DNA of 64,000 nt, taken from Bog-473 sp963743785 (GTDB lineage Bacteria > Actinomycetota > Acidimicrobiia > Acidimicrobiales > RAAP-2). The notes under the pieces are model-generated. The model was not told where the DNA came from, ran no database searches, and saw only the letters and a list, made by a program, of their open reading frames with translations. Position numbers and translations under genes: made by a program. The stretch spans positions 1 to 64,000 of the forward strand of contig CAVURD010000007.1 in assembly GCA_963743785.1 (NCBI GenBank). The letters run 5' to 3'. Of this stretch, positions 1-9,748 are shown piece after piece (positions within the stretch are counted from its first letter, which is position 1; each line of letters begins with the position of its first letter).

Positions 1-173
1 GGTCCGGGGCTTCTCGCTGTGGGGCCCGGTTCGGTTGCCGCACCGCTGGGGAACGAATCAGTTACCGTACTCCTGATCCGCTACAGGATCGCTTGATTGT
101 CCTGATGGGCCGACCGACCCGTCATTGCTACCGAGAGCCGGCGCTCACTGGCCTTGGTGGGCTCATCGGCGGC

Positions 174-1238
174 TCAGTCAGCGTGGAGATGGTGAGCGGT
201 CAGGGCATGGGGGTCGGCTCCGGGGACGTCGGGATCGACGTGGATGATGGCATCGGAGAGATTCGGCACATGGTGGAGCAGCTCGTGGTGAGCCAACTCG
301 GCAATCTTGTGGGCTTCGGCGACCGTCAGATCGCCGCCGACGGTCAGGCGCACCTGGGCCAACAGGCGATGGCCGGCCCAGCGAGCCCGGACCTCGCTGA
401 CCGCGAGAACGCCATTGACGGCACCGACGGTCTCGGCGATCTGGGCGACGACCTGAGGATCAACGGCATCGAGCAAGCGCTGACCCACATTTCGTACCGT
501 TTGGAAGAGGACGATCAAAATGGCGGCCGTGATCACGAGTCCCACGACCGGGTCGGCCCACGGGAGTCCCAAAGCGACGGCGATGGCTCCGATGAGCACG
601 AGGAATGATGTGATGCCGTCCGTTCGGGCGTGAAGCCCGTCGGCCTCGAGAGCGGCTGATCCGATCCGCCGCCCGGTCCGGATTCGGTACTGCGCCACGA
701 CCTCGTTCCCCAGTGCTCCAACGATGGCCGCGGCCATGACGATCGGCAGATGGGTGATCGTTTGAGGGTGCAAGAGGCGGTGGATGGCCTCGTAGGCGGC
801 CAGCGCAGCCGACAGGGCGATGAATCCGACGACTGCCAATCCGGCTATGTCCTCGGCTTTCCCGAATCCGTAGGTGAAACTCTCTGTGGCCGGCCGGCGG
901 CCCAGACTGAAGGCCATCCACAGCGGGAGGGCGGTCAGAGCATCCGCTCCGTTGTGCAAGGTGTCGCCAAGAAGGGCAACTGAACCGCTGACCACAACCA
1001 CCAGCGCCTGGACACCGGCCGTGAGAAGCAAGATGACGAGAGAGATGGCGACCGCCCGAACGCCGTCCCTGCTGCCTTCGAGCGCCTGATCGAGCGAGTC
1101 CTTGGCATCGTGGGAGTGGGGCGCAAAGAGCCCGCGCACCAGGTGGCCAAGCCCACGCGTGTGCTCGTCATGATCTCGACCGCCGTGTTTATGAGTGTGC
1201 GGGTGGCTCGCTGACAAGGTGTGCGTCTCCGTCTTCAA
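174..1238 (-). CDS. Cation diffusion facilitator family transporter
   Basis: Membrane antiporter of the CDF family, expected to export a divalent metal (probably Zn2+, Cd2+ or Co2+) in exchange for protons. The 354-residue protein has a His-rich cytoplasmic N-terminus (residues 11-26), hydrophobic segments from about residue 62 onward, and the family metal site as HxxxD in TM2 (H95, D99) and again in TM5 (within GLHARTDG). HxxxD at both places resembles zinc transporters of the ZitB type. The C-terminal 80 residues fit the soluble dimerisation domain. The start used is TTG. The next gene upstream on this strand carries a YHS metal-binding domain, which supports a metal-resistance role. The exact metal is not decidable from sequence. 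Confidence 0.9.
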   Translation of the reverse strand: MKTETHTLSASHPHTHKHGGRDHDEHTRGLGHLVRGLFAPHSHDAKDSLDQALEGSRDGVRAVAISLVILLLTAGVQALVVVVSGSVALLGDTLHNGADALTALPLWMAFSLGRRPATESFTYGFGKAEDIAGLAVVGFIALSAALAAYEAIHRLLHPQTITHLPIVMAAAIVGALGNEVVAQYRIRTGRRIGSAALEADGLHARTDGITSFLVLIGAIAVALGLPWADPVVGLVITAAILIVLFQTVRNVGQRLLDAVDPQVVAQIAETVGAVNGVLAVSEVRARWAGHRLLAQVRLTVGGDLTVAEAHKIAELAHHELLHHVPNLSDAIIHVDPDVPGADPHALTAHHLHAD

Positions 1239-1293
1239 TCACCAGTCTCGTACCGAACGCAGCGCATGGCACGTTGCGAACCGTTCGCAGCTT

Positions 1294-1665
1294 TCAATCT
1301 GCGACAAGCCGAGCTGAATTGGCCTCGAACGTGCTGCCGCAACCGTCGGAGCAGAAATACACGCGCTCTCCCGCAGACACGAGCGATGCCGGCGCGTTGG
1401 TCGGGTCGATTTGCATTTCGCAGACCGGATCGACGGCGAGGCCTCCGCCTCCCCCCAACTGCTCGCGGTTCCGGTAGATCCAGTAGAGGAGCCCGAAGAG
1501 GGCGAGGAAGACAAAATTCAGATATGCCGTGTAATTCCACCAGAAGTGGTCAGCCGCGATCTGGGTCGGCCGAGTGGTCGGTACGAGACCGAGCGCGCGG
1601 TGAGGCTTGCTGGTTCCGTGGGGCCGAAGGCCTGCGCGCGCGAAGGTACGCTCTTCGCCGGACAC
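1294..1665 (-). CDS. YHS-domain protein, probable 3' remnant of a permease gene
   Basis: A 123-residue reading frame. From about residue 33 it reads IAADHFWWNYTAYLNF, then one membrane segment, a Gly linker and a C-terminal YHS domain with DPVCEM and YFCSDGC cysteines. This arrangement resembles the C-terminal end of the DUF318-type predicted permeases, whose several preceding membrane segments are absent here. The first 30 residues look like unrelated sequence. I therefore read it as a 5'-truncated permease that kept its last helix and metal-binding domain. It could still be expressed as a small membrane-anchored YHS protein. It lies 55 nt upstream of the CDF transporter on the same strand. 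Confidence 0.6.
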   Translation of the reverse strand: MSGEERTFARAGLRPHGTSKPHRALGLVPTTRPTQIAADHFWWNYTAYLNFVFLALFGLLYWIYRNREQLGGGGGLAVDPVCEMQIDPTNAPASLVSAGERVYFCSDGCGSTFEANSARLVAD

Positions 1666-1756
1666 GTTCAGACAAATCGTGCTGAGCCTGAGGCCGGTGA
1701 GTTCCTCGACTTCACCCGACCTTCAACCTACGAGCCCGGGCTGGCTGAGGATACGG

Positions 1757-2428
1757 TCACGAAGGTGGGCGAGTGAAACGCAACAAGACCTTCTCCCGGC
1801 TGTAGTAGTCCAACCACGCCAGAAGGTCCCTCCGATGGTCGTGCCCGTGCCGATGCGCCGACACGGGGACGAATCCAAGCTTCAAGGTGGCCACCGATGC
1901 AGTGAAGCCGGCGTCCTCGAAGACCCTCGCCACCTCGTCGAGTTCATAGAGCCGTGGAAGACCGAGCTCCGCCGAGCACTCTGCGTGCCATGACGACATC
2001 ATCGGGCTCCCTTGGTGAACGCCCATGACGGCGAAGTACGACCCGCTGGGCTTCACAGCGCCAAACAGACCAGCCGCGTGGGTCGGGAGGTCCTCCAGCA
2101 AGTAGAGGACCTCATGGCTGAAGGCCAGGTCGAAGCCATCCCACGCGTCCGGCACTGTCCCGGCAACCTCGAAGGTGAGCGGTCTGTCTCCGGCGAGTCG
2201 GCGGGCGTCAGCGATCGCACCCGAGGCTGGGTCGTACCCGTAGCCCTCGCCGATTCCCTCGGCGTCCACGAGCAGGCGCAGGAATCCACCGCGGTTGCAT
2301 CCGGCGTCGAGTACCCGCCGGCCCGCCAAGTCGGTGTCGATGGTGTCGAGCATCGCCTTCCATATGAAGCCATGCTCGTCCTGCATCGCCGCGTCCTCGG
2401 CTCGGCCACGCCAATAGGAGGTACCCAC
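1757..2428 (-). CDS. Class I SAM-dependent methyltransferase
   Basis: A 223-residue protein with a Rossmann-type methyltransferase core. Motif I is VLDAGCNRGGF near residue 39, followed by an acidic residue after the second strand (YGYDPASG) and the post-core FSHEVLYLLEDL segment, which resembles methyltransferase domain 11/23 proteins. No substrate-specific domain is visible, so the substrate is unknown. The start is a GTG; a downstream ATG at residue 15 is an alternative. It is divergent from the dioxygenase gene that begins at 2688, with about 260 bp between them and no other gene seen there. Confidence 0.8.
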   Translation of the reverse strand: MGTSYWRGRAEDAAMQDEHGFIWKAMLDTIDTDLAGRRVLDAGCNRGGFLRLLVDAEGIGEGYGYDPASGAIADARRLAGDRPLTFEVAGTVPDAWDGFDLAFSHEVLYLLEDLPTHAAGLFGAVKPSGSYFAVMGVHQGSPMMSSWHAECSAELGLPRLYELDEVARVFEDAGFTASVATLKLGFVPVSAHRHGHDHRRDLLAWLDYYSREKVLLRFTRPPS

Positions 2429-2687
2429 GCAGGCACCCTATGGCGTCTGTCGGCCTTTCACGCAGTGATCGGATGCCAATCGGACGCCCCCGTGGCCGAT
2501 GGCGGTACACCCGAGGGTGTCCCCGACGCCCGTCGGTGGGCCAGATTTGGCAGGACGACCGGCGGCTTCCGGTGATTGATCTGGTCGCGGCCTCTGTTCG
2601 GGTGCTTCGCCGACCTCGGGTAACAATGAGGCCAGTGAGGCGGCGACCACCACCACCACCGATCAGGCTGATGGAAGGGGATGACAC

Positions 2688-3644
2688 ATGGTGACTTCAC
2701 GACTCGCGACCGACGCCGAAGTCACGACGTGGCAAGAAGAGGGTTGGATCCTGATTGAGGGCTTGGTGGGCGCCGAGGAGATCGACGCCGTCGCCGAGGA
2801 TCTGCGGGAGATCTTTCCGAGTGCCGACGAGCTCCATGCAGATCCGGACGGGGTGACCGAACGGTGGAAGGGCCACCCAGTCGAACCCAAGGAGGTGTTC
2901 GTGTGGCCCGACGAGGGTCCGGGATTCCGTCCCGAGCAGCAACGATGGTCTGCCACGTTTCCCTTTCCTGGCATGACGCTCAACCGGCTGTGCGTCCATC
3001 CTTCGATCGTCGACTTCGCCGAGCGGGCTCTCGGAGGCACCGACATCCGTCTGTACCAGGCGGGCGCCAGCGCGAAGTATGCCGGGGTGACCAACTACGA
3101 GCAGCCGATGCACATCGACCGCAATCACTCATGGCTCCCCCCGGGCAGCGAATCCCCGTGGTGGAACCTCGAGGGATTCCTCTACCTCTCCGACATCTCC
3201 GACGCCGATAACCCCACTCGTCTCGTCTCGAGGCGCGACTCCAACTCGATCGAGTCGCCTTACGGCGTCGTCATGCCCAATATGGAACCCGGCGTCTATG
3301 CGGCCGAGCGGCCCGCTCCGGGGATCAGGGGTTCGTACCTGGCCTACCGGTCCGACTGCTGGCACCGGGGCGCCCCCTTTGGCTCGGCCTCGGGAGCCCG
3401 GGTCGTGGCCTCTATCGCCTTCAAGAACGCGGACGTCGAATGGATCGGGTATAACACCCAGCAGTCCGTGTCGACGAGCATCGAGTGGACTGTGTTCGTG
3501 GAGGGTTCGACTCCTCGGGAGCTGGCGCTCTTCGGCTGGCCGCCGCCGGGACACCCGGTCTGGAGCGGGCGGCTGATCGAACAGACACAGCAGCGGTATC
3601 CCGCGCTTGATCTCGGTCCGTGGCGGGCGGCGCTCGGAAAGTGA
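2688..3644 (+). CDS. Phytanoyl-CoA dioxygenase (PhyH) family protein
   Basis: Probable Fe(II)/2-oxoglutarate-dependent oxygenase of 318 residues. The metal facial triad is visible as H142 and D144 (MHIDRN) and distal H226 (CWHRGAP), with R238 placed to bind 2-oxoglutarate. The N-terminal EEGWILIEGLV segment is typical of the PhyH family. A GGAAGGGG-like ribosome binding site precedes the ATG by about 7 nt. The substrate is unknown; many bacterial PhyH proteins act on small secondary metabolites rather than phytanoyl-CoA. No clear partner lies next to it. Confidence 0.85.
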   Translation: MVTSRLATDAEVTTWQEEGWILIEGLVGAEEIDAVAEDLREIFPSADELHADPDGVTERWKGHPVEPKEVFVWPDEGPGFRPEQQRWSATFPFPGMTLNRLCVHPSIVDFAERALGGTDIRLYQAGASAKYAGVTNYEQPMHIDRNHSWLPPGSESPWWNLEGFLYLSDISDADNPTRLVSRRDSNSIESPYGVVMPNMEPGVYAAERPAPGIRGSYLAYRSDCWHRGAPFGSASGARVVASIAFKNADVEWIGYNTQQSVSTSIEWTVFVEGSTPRELALFGWPPPGHPVWSGRLIEQTQQRYPALDLGPWRAALGK

Positions 3645-3768
3645 TCTTGTCAAGGCGGCCGACCATGACGAACTCGGCCGATCATCTCGTCGAGGGACTT
3701 GCACCTTGGGGATCGATGGCTCGAAACCGTTGGTGTCACCGGCAGTGCCTGAATCCAAGCGACGGCGG

Positions 3769-3774
3769 TACCCT
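3769..3774 (+). promoter_or_regulatory. -10 box (TACCCT), leaderless start
   Basis: TACCCT fits the actinobacterial TAnnnT -10 pattern and ends 6 nt before the ATG at 3781, so transcription would begin at or next to the start codon. No good -35 is seen. Confidence 0.4.
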
Positions 3775-3780
3775 GGCGAA

Positions 3781-4329
<549 letters not shown>

Positions 4330-4332
4330 CCA

Positions 4333-4350
4333 TCGGGCTTGCTAGCCCGA
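4333..4350 (+). terminator. Hairpin just after the RibD-like gene
   Basis: TCGGGCT-tgct-AGCCCGA is a perfect 7-bp stem with a 4-nt loop, starting 3 nt after the stop codon. There is no T-tract, as is common for actinobacterial terminators. Confidence 0.55.
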
Positions 4351-4691
4351 GCCGGCCGCATCATGGAGCCCTGGTTCGCGGCTCTTGGGCGCCCCACCCC
4401 AGCGGTTCCCTCCGCGGCAGCCCAACAACGCCTTGGCCTGGCGCACCTCCGGAGTCGGCGCAGACATCGGTGAGGCCCTCCCGCTGGCTCTTCGCGGCGT
4501 CAAGCCTTCTTCTCGCTGGTTGGAGGCCAGTGTGATTCGGAGGGAGGTGTTCGCCACCCAACGGCCGAGGCGTGGTCGATCAGAGTCCGCGCGGCGCGGC
4601 TAATCACCGGCCGGGTGTCATCGGACCGGTGGAGGAGCGACCAAGTCCATAACGGCACCGGGGACGTCAGGACGAGGGACGGGCCCGCCTC
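4351..4691. other. No convincing gene
   Basis: About 340 bp between the terminator hairpin and a doubtful short reading frame. Several overlapping open frames exist on both strands but none gives a recognisable protein, a clear ribosome site or a domain. Nothing else is seen. Confidence 0.5.
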
Positions 4692-4904
4692 CTACGCGGG
4701 CATGGCGGACTCAATCCTCTCGGCCGGCTCGGCGAAATCGGCGACGTTGTCGACGGGGCCCTCTACCTCGAAAGGGGCCACCTTTGTCACGGCGAGACGC
4801 TGCATATCGATGGAGGTCAAGCCGCTGGAGACTGACCCAAGGATTTGGGATGTGGCCAACTCGACGATTGCGCGGTCAGTCCCTCGCAGACGACGCTCGA
4901 CCAT
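4692..4904 (-). CDS. Doubtful small hypothetical protein
   Basis: A 70-residue frame that overlaps the last 29 nt of the flavin monooxygenase gene and would be translated after it. The composition is protein-like (balanced acidic and hydrophobic residues, few Arg/Pro runs), unlike the shadow frames nearby. I do not recognise a family. It may be the tail of a degraded gene. Confidence 0.25.
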   Translation of the reverse strand: MVERRLRGTDRAIVELATSQILGSVSSGLTSIDMQRLAVTKVAPFEVEGPVDNVADFAEPAERIESAMPA

Positions 4905-6126
4905 CGAGGTAGGCGGTCAGTTCCACGATGAGCTCTTGGGCGTCAACTCTTGCTCCGTCGATGAAGCTCGACTTGCGTCGACGCAGGAACGGGCTTCCGA
5001 CCAGGAACATGCCGGGTGAATCGACGACACCTCCGTCGTGCCGGATCATCCCTTTGCCATCAAGGACCGTGACGTCGAGCCAGGAGTAATCCGGGCGAAA
5101 CCCTGTCGCCCAGATGATGGTCTCGATCTCACCGCTGGCGAGATCGAGACCGAGCGGCGGCGAGGCCTCCACGACTGTGGGTGAGAACCGGTGCGGCGGC
5201 GGTGACGAGTCGTCGAGGCCATTGACGGATGCCCATTCGTCGATGGTGTCGAGCAGCCGCCCGAGCTTGAGGTCTGCGAGCTCGCACTTGTTGCGCAAGG
5301 AGCCGGAGAATTGGGCCCGTGCATCATTGATGCCTGCAAGTCGGCCGACCAGCTTTACGCCGATGCTCGTGAGTGCATTGAGGTCGAAGGTGGCTCGTTC
5401 GGGTGAGCCTGCGAGCTGCATCGAGGGAACGCGTCGCGCCCGTACGATGTCGTCGACCTCGTCGTAGCGTTCATCGAGCACACCGGCTGCTTCCATCCAC
5501 CAGTGGATGTCCCGTTCCCGGTACACGCGTGGCCCGCGAACGTGCTCGCCCACTGCGAGAGTGACCTGGCGGCCGGAGCGCTGGATCTCGGCCGCGATCT
5601 GCACTCCAGTCGCCGATGCGCCAACCACGAGCACGCCGCCTTCCCCGAGCTGCCCCGGATTCCGGTACTCCAGCGGGGTCAAGGTCGTCACCGACGATGG
5701 CACCCCCTCCGATACAGGCGGGACATGGGGCACGTTGAAGGCTCCAGTGGCGACGACGACCGTCTCGCACCGCCATTCGCCTTGGTTGGTGGTGACGCGG
5801 TATCCGCCATTGGCACGGCGCACCGAGGAGACCGACGTGTCGGACTCCACTGGGGCCGCGATCCGTTCCGCGTAGTCGGTGATGAAGGCGACGACCTCGG
5901 GCATCGTCATGAAGCCGTCGGGGTCGCTGGCGCCGTACGAGTAGCCGGGGAGCCGGCATTGCCAGTTCGGTGTGAGCAAACGGAGCGAATCCCACCGCTC
6001 CGTTTTCCATGAATTGGCGACCTCGCTCCGTTCGAGGACTACATGGTCGATGGAGCACTCCGAGAGGCACCTGCTCATCGCCAGCCCGCTGTGACCGGCC
6101 CCGATGACGACGGTCGTGGTGTACAC
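4876..6126 (-). CDS. Flavin-dependent monooxygenase (CzcO / FMO-like)
   Basis: A 416-residue FAD/NAD(P)H oxidoreductase of the CzcO/TrkA type. The FAD-binding motif GAGHSG is at residues 8-13, followed by the WDSLRLLTP segment typical of this group. The second Rossmann motif GASATG sits near residue 170, and ATGFRPDYSWL marks the C-terminal FAD contact. It may oxygenate a small molecule or act as a flavin reductase or dehydrogenase. It is the last solid gene of a minus-strand run that contains the P450, methyltransferase and OsmC genes, 35 nt after OsmC, so a shared pathway is plausible but not shown. Confidence 0.88.
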   Translation of the reverse strand: MYTTTVVIGAGHSGLAMSRCLSECSIDHVVLERSEVANSWKTERWDSLRLLTPNWQCRLPGYSYGASDPDGFMTMPEVVAFITDYAERIAAPVESDTSVSSVRRANGGYRVTTNQGEWRCETVVVATGAFNVPHVPPVSEGVPSSVTTLTPLEYRNPGQLGEGGVLVVGASATGVQIAAEIQRSGRQVTLAVGEHVRGPRVYRERDIHWWMEAAGVLDERYDEVDDIVRARRVPSMQLAGSPERATFDLNALTSIGVKLVGRLAGINDARAQFSGSLRNKCELADLKLGRLLDTIDEWASVNGLDDSSPPPHRFSPTVVEASPPLGLDLASGEIETIIWATGFRPDYSWLDVTVLDGKGMIRHDGGVVDSPGMFLVGSPFLRRRKSSFIDGARVDAQELIVELTAYLDGRASSARD

Positions 6127-6161
6127 AGAACCCGCCTTTGCTCGTGCGACGCCGAGTGCGG

Positions 6162-6722
6162 TCAGAGAACCTGGACGCTCACGTTGGTGGGGTTTGTGAT
6201 GATGTCGTACACCGCCGAGCGCTTCTGCGACTGAGCGACCAGCGCCTTGATGTCATCGGCGGATGCGTCGGCGTCGATGTCGTAGGTCACCTTGATGTCG
6301 CTGAAGCCGTTACGCACGTCGCTGTCCATGCCGAGGATCCCTCGCACGTCCATCCCGGCTTCGATCGTCGCTGACACGCTGCGCAATTGGATCTCCCGGT
6401 TCTGCGCAACCGCTGCGACGCCCGCTGTGAGGCAGCTGGCGAGGGCCACGAGAACGTATTCGACAGGGGTCGCGCCATTGTCCTCGGAGGCGAAGATCTC
6501 TGGGTGATCGGCGTCAAAGACGTAGCGGGTGCGGTGGCTCTGTTCTTCACCGAGGCCGAAGAAACCCTCGACGGTTGAGCGGCTGTGGGTGCCGTTCTGC
6601 CACTCACTCGTGGCCCGCCACTGGAACTGCGCAGCCTGAGGCGTCTCGGTGAGCAACCCCCGAGCGCCCAAGAGGAACTCAACGTTGACGCCGTTGTTCA
6701 CCGGTGTGTCCGTAGTGGTCAT
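6162..6722 (-). CDS. OsmC family protein lacking the second redox cysteine
   Basis: A 186-residue OsmC-like protein. The conserved helix PVEYVLVALASCLTAG carries C97. In classical OsmC/Ohr peroxidases a second cysteine lies in the later helix; here the matching region reads SQKRSAVYDIITNPT, with no cysteine. It therefore may not be a two-cysteine thiol peroxidase, although this subgroup (close to YhfA-like OsmC proteins) is widespread. The gene sits between the monooxygenase and the methyltransferase fusion on the minus strand. A role in detoxification or redox is only inferred. Confidence 0.85.
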   Translation of the reverse strand: MTTTDTPVNNGVNVEFLLGARGLLTETPQAAQFQWRATSEWQNGTHSRSTVEGFFGLGEEQSHRTRYVFDADHPEIFASEDNGATPVEYVLVALASCLTAGVAAVAQNREIQLRSVSATIEAGMDVRGILGMDSDVRNGFSDIKVTYDIDADASADDIKALVAQSQKRSAVYDIITNPTNVSVQVL

Positions 6723-6899
6723 GTGCTTGCTCCTTTCTCAATTGCCCTGGGGGATGTCCCCGCGGCGTTACAACACCTGCTCAAGCGGTGCGCTCCATCG
6801 CGCCTGACAATCACGGGGTTTCCCCGAGACGGCCGACGAGGGCCGCTCGAGGCGCTCTTCCCGAACCCATCGGGAGGTCGTAGACCCGCGGGCGTCTGC

Positions 6900-8357
6900 C
6901 TACTCATGGCCAGGCCCCAGGCGGCGACCGAAGGAGACGGCGGACAGAACCGGCGCTGGCGTCGACGTGCCCAGTTCGGAGTCCGGAGTTGCCCCCAGCG
7001 CGTCATTGATGGTGGAGAAGGCCAGGCGGAGCGCCACGAAGTTTGTGATGGCGAAGATCTGCACCTCGTCGAAGCCTGCGTCGCGCAGACCCTGGATGTC
7101 TCTGGCCTCGATGGCGTTCGGGTCGGTGACCACGGCCCGAGCCCACTGGGCCAGCGCCCGCTCTGCGGCGTCCAGACCGTCGTCTGCACCCCGAATGACC
7201 GCCGCCGCAACCTCCGATCCCAACTCCGCCGCGAGCTTCTTGCCCCACGCCAGAGAGCAGTAGGAGTCACCCAGAGTTGACGCGGCGGCCGTCACGAGCA
7301 CTGCCCGATGTATGAGGGTGAGCGAGCCGGCTCGGGTCGCTTGGGTCATAAGGTCGGACAATCCGTCGAGCATGGTCGGCATGTAGGCCCACAGCCGCGA
7401 CACGTTCGTTACGTAGCCGACGCCCTCCAGGTCGTTGTCGAACAGGCGCTGTGCCTCTGGCGTGTGCCTCGGTGCTGCGAGCAAGCCGGCTCTGGACTCC
7501 TCGGGTCGCAGTGACGCAGCGCGGTTGCCGACGGGGGCCCGTCCGGGCGGCTTGCTGGCGACGTAACCCACAACCGCAACGCGCGCCCGGAGTGGGAGGC
7601 CGTCGCGGACCTTCTCACGAGCCAGCTCTTCCGCTGCCTGCAGGAACGCTGCTTCGCCAACCGCCTCGATAGCCTCGAAGGCCGGACCGGTCGACGCCAA
7701 GGCTCGTGCGTACACCTCTGGATCGGCGAACTCAAACACGAATGGGATGTTGACGCGTTCGACATCGGTGAAGCCGGCGTTCTGGAGGATTGTTTCGCCG
7801 GCGCCGGGCCGTCCGAGCGCCACCATGGCCGCTTGGTTCTGAACTTTGGGTGCCGCGGCCAGAGAGAACGGCGCCAGCGCCCACGCGCCCGGTGATGCCT
7901 TGATATGACCCCACACCGTCAGCCCGACCCGGCCCCCCGGGACCAAGACGCGGTGTACCTCGGCAATGGCTCCGGGGGTCGTGCCCCAGATACCCCGGAA
8001 GCTGGTGACGACGTCGAACGTGTCGTCGTCCCACGGCAGGGCGTGCATGTCTCCGACCCGGAGGTCAGCGTCGGGGTTGCGGTCCCGGGCCACGGCGAGG
8101 AGGCGTGGCGACGCATCGATTCCCGCGCACCGGGCGCCGCGCAGGCCAGCCAGCTCCACCGCGAGGCCCGCTCCGCAGGCGACGTCGAGCAGCCTGTCGC
8201 CTGCATCTACGCCCAGGCGGTGGTGCATGGCGATGTACTCCCGGCAGTTGGTCGGTTCGGCGAGGGTGGCAAACTCCACGGCCCGTCGGCCCCAGCCCTC
8301 GTCCACTCCGCGCCAGCTGTCGTCGCGTCGGGTGGAGACCGCCGGATCCCCGCTCAC
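6900..8357 (-). CDS. Methyltransferase fused to a carboxymuconolactone decarboxylase/AhpD-like domain
   Basis: One uninterrupted 485-residue frame with two halves. Residues about 25-275 form a class I SAM methyltransferase (LLDVACGAGLAVELA, then GDMHALPWDDDTFDVV, then VHRVLVPGGRVGL). Residues about 295-470 resemble the AhpD/CMD peroxidase-related family, beginning LAAPRHTPEAQRLFDNDL and including the helical core with SYCSLAWGKKLAAELG. Only one cysteine is present where AhpD-type enzymes have CxxC. The natural start of a separate CMD protein would fall near residue 290, so the fusion may be real or may come from a lost stop or indel in this error-prone assembly. The 5' end overlaps the P450 stop by 4 nt, indicating translational coupling. 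Confidence 0.75.
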   Translation of the reverse strand: MSGDPAVSTRRDDSWRGVDEGWGRRAVEFATLAEPTNCREYIAMHHRLGVDAGDRLLDVACGAGLAVELAGLRGARCAGIDASPRLLAVARDRNPDADLRVGDMHALPWDDDTFDVVTSFRGIWGTTPGAIAEVHRVLVPGGRVGLTVWGHIKASPGAWALAPFSLAAAPKVQNQAAMVALGRPGAGETILQNAGFTDVERVNIPFVFEFADPEVYARALASTGPAFEAIEAVGEAAFLQAAEELAREKVRDGLPLRARVAVVGYVASKPPGRAPVGNRAASLRPEESRAGLLAAPRHTPEAQRLFDNDLEGVGYVTNVSRLWAYMPTMLDGLSDLMTQATRAGSLTLIHRAVLVTAAASTLGDSYCSLAWGKKLAAELGSEVAAAVIRGADDGLDAAERALAQWARAVVTDPNAIEARDIQGLRDAGFDEVQIFAITNFVALRLAFSTINDALGATPDSELGTSTPAPVLSAVSFGRRLGPGHE

Positions 8358-9604
8358 GGTCGTGACCTCTGGAGGGCCGGGCCAGGGATGACCGGCAACT
8401 CGGAGAGGCCGCGTAGGACGAGGCCGTCGCCGTGCCCCCAGCGCAAGTCTGCCGCCGGTACAGCAAGGGAGATCTGCGGGAACCTGCGCAGCAGCGACGC
8501 GAGGGCGACGTGGCCCTCCATGCGGGCCAGCGGCGCACCGAGACAGTGATGGATGCCGTGCCCGAATGCGAGATGACGGGCCTCGTCCCTGTCGAGGTCG
8601 AGCGTCTCGGGGCTGCCGTAACGGGCCGCGTCCCGATTCGCCGCGGCCAGGCAGATAATGACCTGCTCACCGACTGGGATCGCCACACCACCGAGAGTGA
8701 GCGGCGCCGCCGTGTAGCGAAACGTCGAATGCGGGACCGGGGCGTCGTAGCGCAGGAACTCCTCCACGGCCTTGGGGATCCTCGTTGGGTCGGCGCGGAG
8801 CTGGGTGAGCTGAGCCGGGTTGCGGAACAGGGCGACGATGCTGTTGCCGATGAGGCTGGCGGTTGTGTCGTGACCGGCGACGATCAGCTGAAAGATCGTC
8901 GAGAGAAGCTCTTGGCTGTCGAGGCGCTCTTCTCCGTCGCGTGCGTTGATCAGAGCGGAGACGAGGTCGTCGCCGGGGTCGTGCTGCTTTGCCTCGACGA
9001 GTGCTCCCAACATGGCCACGACGGCGTCGGACGCCTCCTTCGCGGCCGCATACTCGGCCGGAGTGGACGTGGGGACAAGCAGCTTTGTGAACCCCTCGCC
9101 GAGCGAGACGCGGTCGCGCTGGGGTACGCCGAGGAGTTCGCAGATGACCGTGAACGGTAGTGGGAAGGCGAAGGTTGCAACCAGATCGATCCGGCTGTCG
9201 GCTCCCTGACGAGCGATGTCGTCAAGAAGGTCGTCCGCGATGGTCTGAATGCGGGCACGCAACGCTTCGACTCGCCGCGCTGAAAAGGCGGCTGAGACGA
9301 GTCGCCGCAGCCGGGTGTGGTCGGGTGGGTCGACCGTGAGCATGTGTCGGGCGAAGTCCGGTCCGGGTAGGCCTTCAGCCACGACACCGGAGCCTGTTGC
9401 CAAGGCCGCGTGCATGTCCTTGGAAAGCCGCGGCTCGTTGAGGGCGGCACGCGCTTCCTCGTAGCGCACGACGAGCCAGGCGCCATGTCCGTCGGCCAAC
9501 GTCACCGCATGCACTGGACCGAGCTCGCGGACCTGTGCGAACACCGGGAACGGGTCGTCGAGATCGTACGACCCCCACGCCTCCAGAGCTTCGGTGATCG
9601 TCAT
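8354..9604 (-). CDS. Cytochrome P450
   Basis: Soluble class I bacterial P450 of 416 residues, expected to hydroxylate or otherwise oxidise a small molecule using a ferredoxin partner that is not in the window. Visible landmarks are the I-helix AGHDTT, the K-helix ExxR (EEFLR), and the haem-binding loop FGHGIHHCLG with Cys354 as the thiolate ligand. The overall pattern resembles CYP107/CYP105-type enzymes of actinobacteria. It is the first gene of the minus-strand cluster and overlaps the methyltransferase fusion by 4 nt. A promoter with a palindrome across its -10 box lies upstream, divergent from a TetR gene. Confidence 0.93.
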   Translation of the reverse strand: MTITEALEAWGSYDLDDPFPVFAQVRELGPVHAVTLADGHGAWLVVRYEEARAALNEPRLSKDMHAALATGSGVVAEGLPGPDFARHMLTVDPPDHTRLRRLVSAAFSARRVEALRARIQTIADDLLDDIARQGADSRIDLVATFAFPLPFTVICELLGVPQRDRVSLGEGFTKLLVPTSTPAEYAAAKEASDAVVAMLGALVEAKQHDPGDDLVSALINARDGEERLDSQELLSTIFQLIVAGHDTTASLIGNSIVALFRNPAQLTQLRADPTRIPKAVEEFLRYDAPVPHSTFRYTAAPLTLGGVAIPVGEQVIICLAAANRDAARYGSPETLDLDRDEARHLAFGHGIHHCLGAPLARMEGHVALASLLRRFPQISLAVPAADLRWGHGDGLVLRGLSELPVIPGPALQRSRP

Positions 9605-9748
9605 CAGTTCACCTCACCTCCCCGTAAGTCGGCCGCCGTTCGCATCCTCTCACTCGTTGCGCCACGGGTAGCTACCCATCGACTCTGCAGACACTCGAGG
9701 TTTGCGGCGTTACAGAGGGATGAAATGAAGCCTCGATCGACTTGGACT

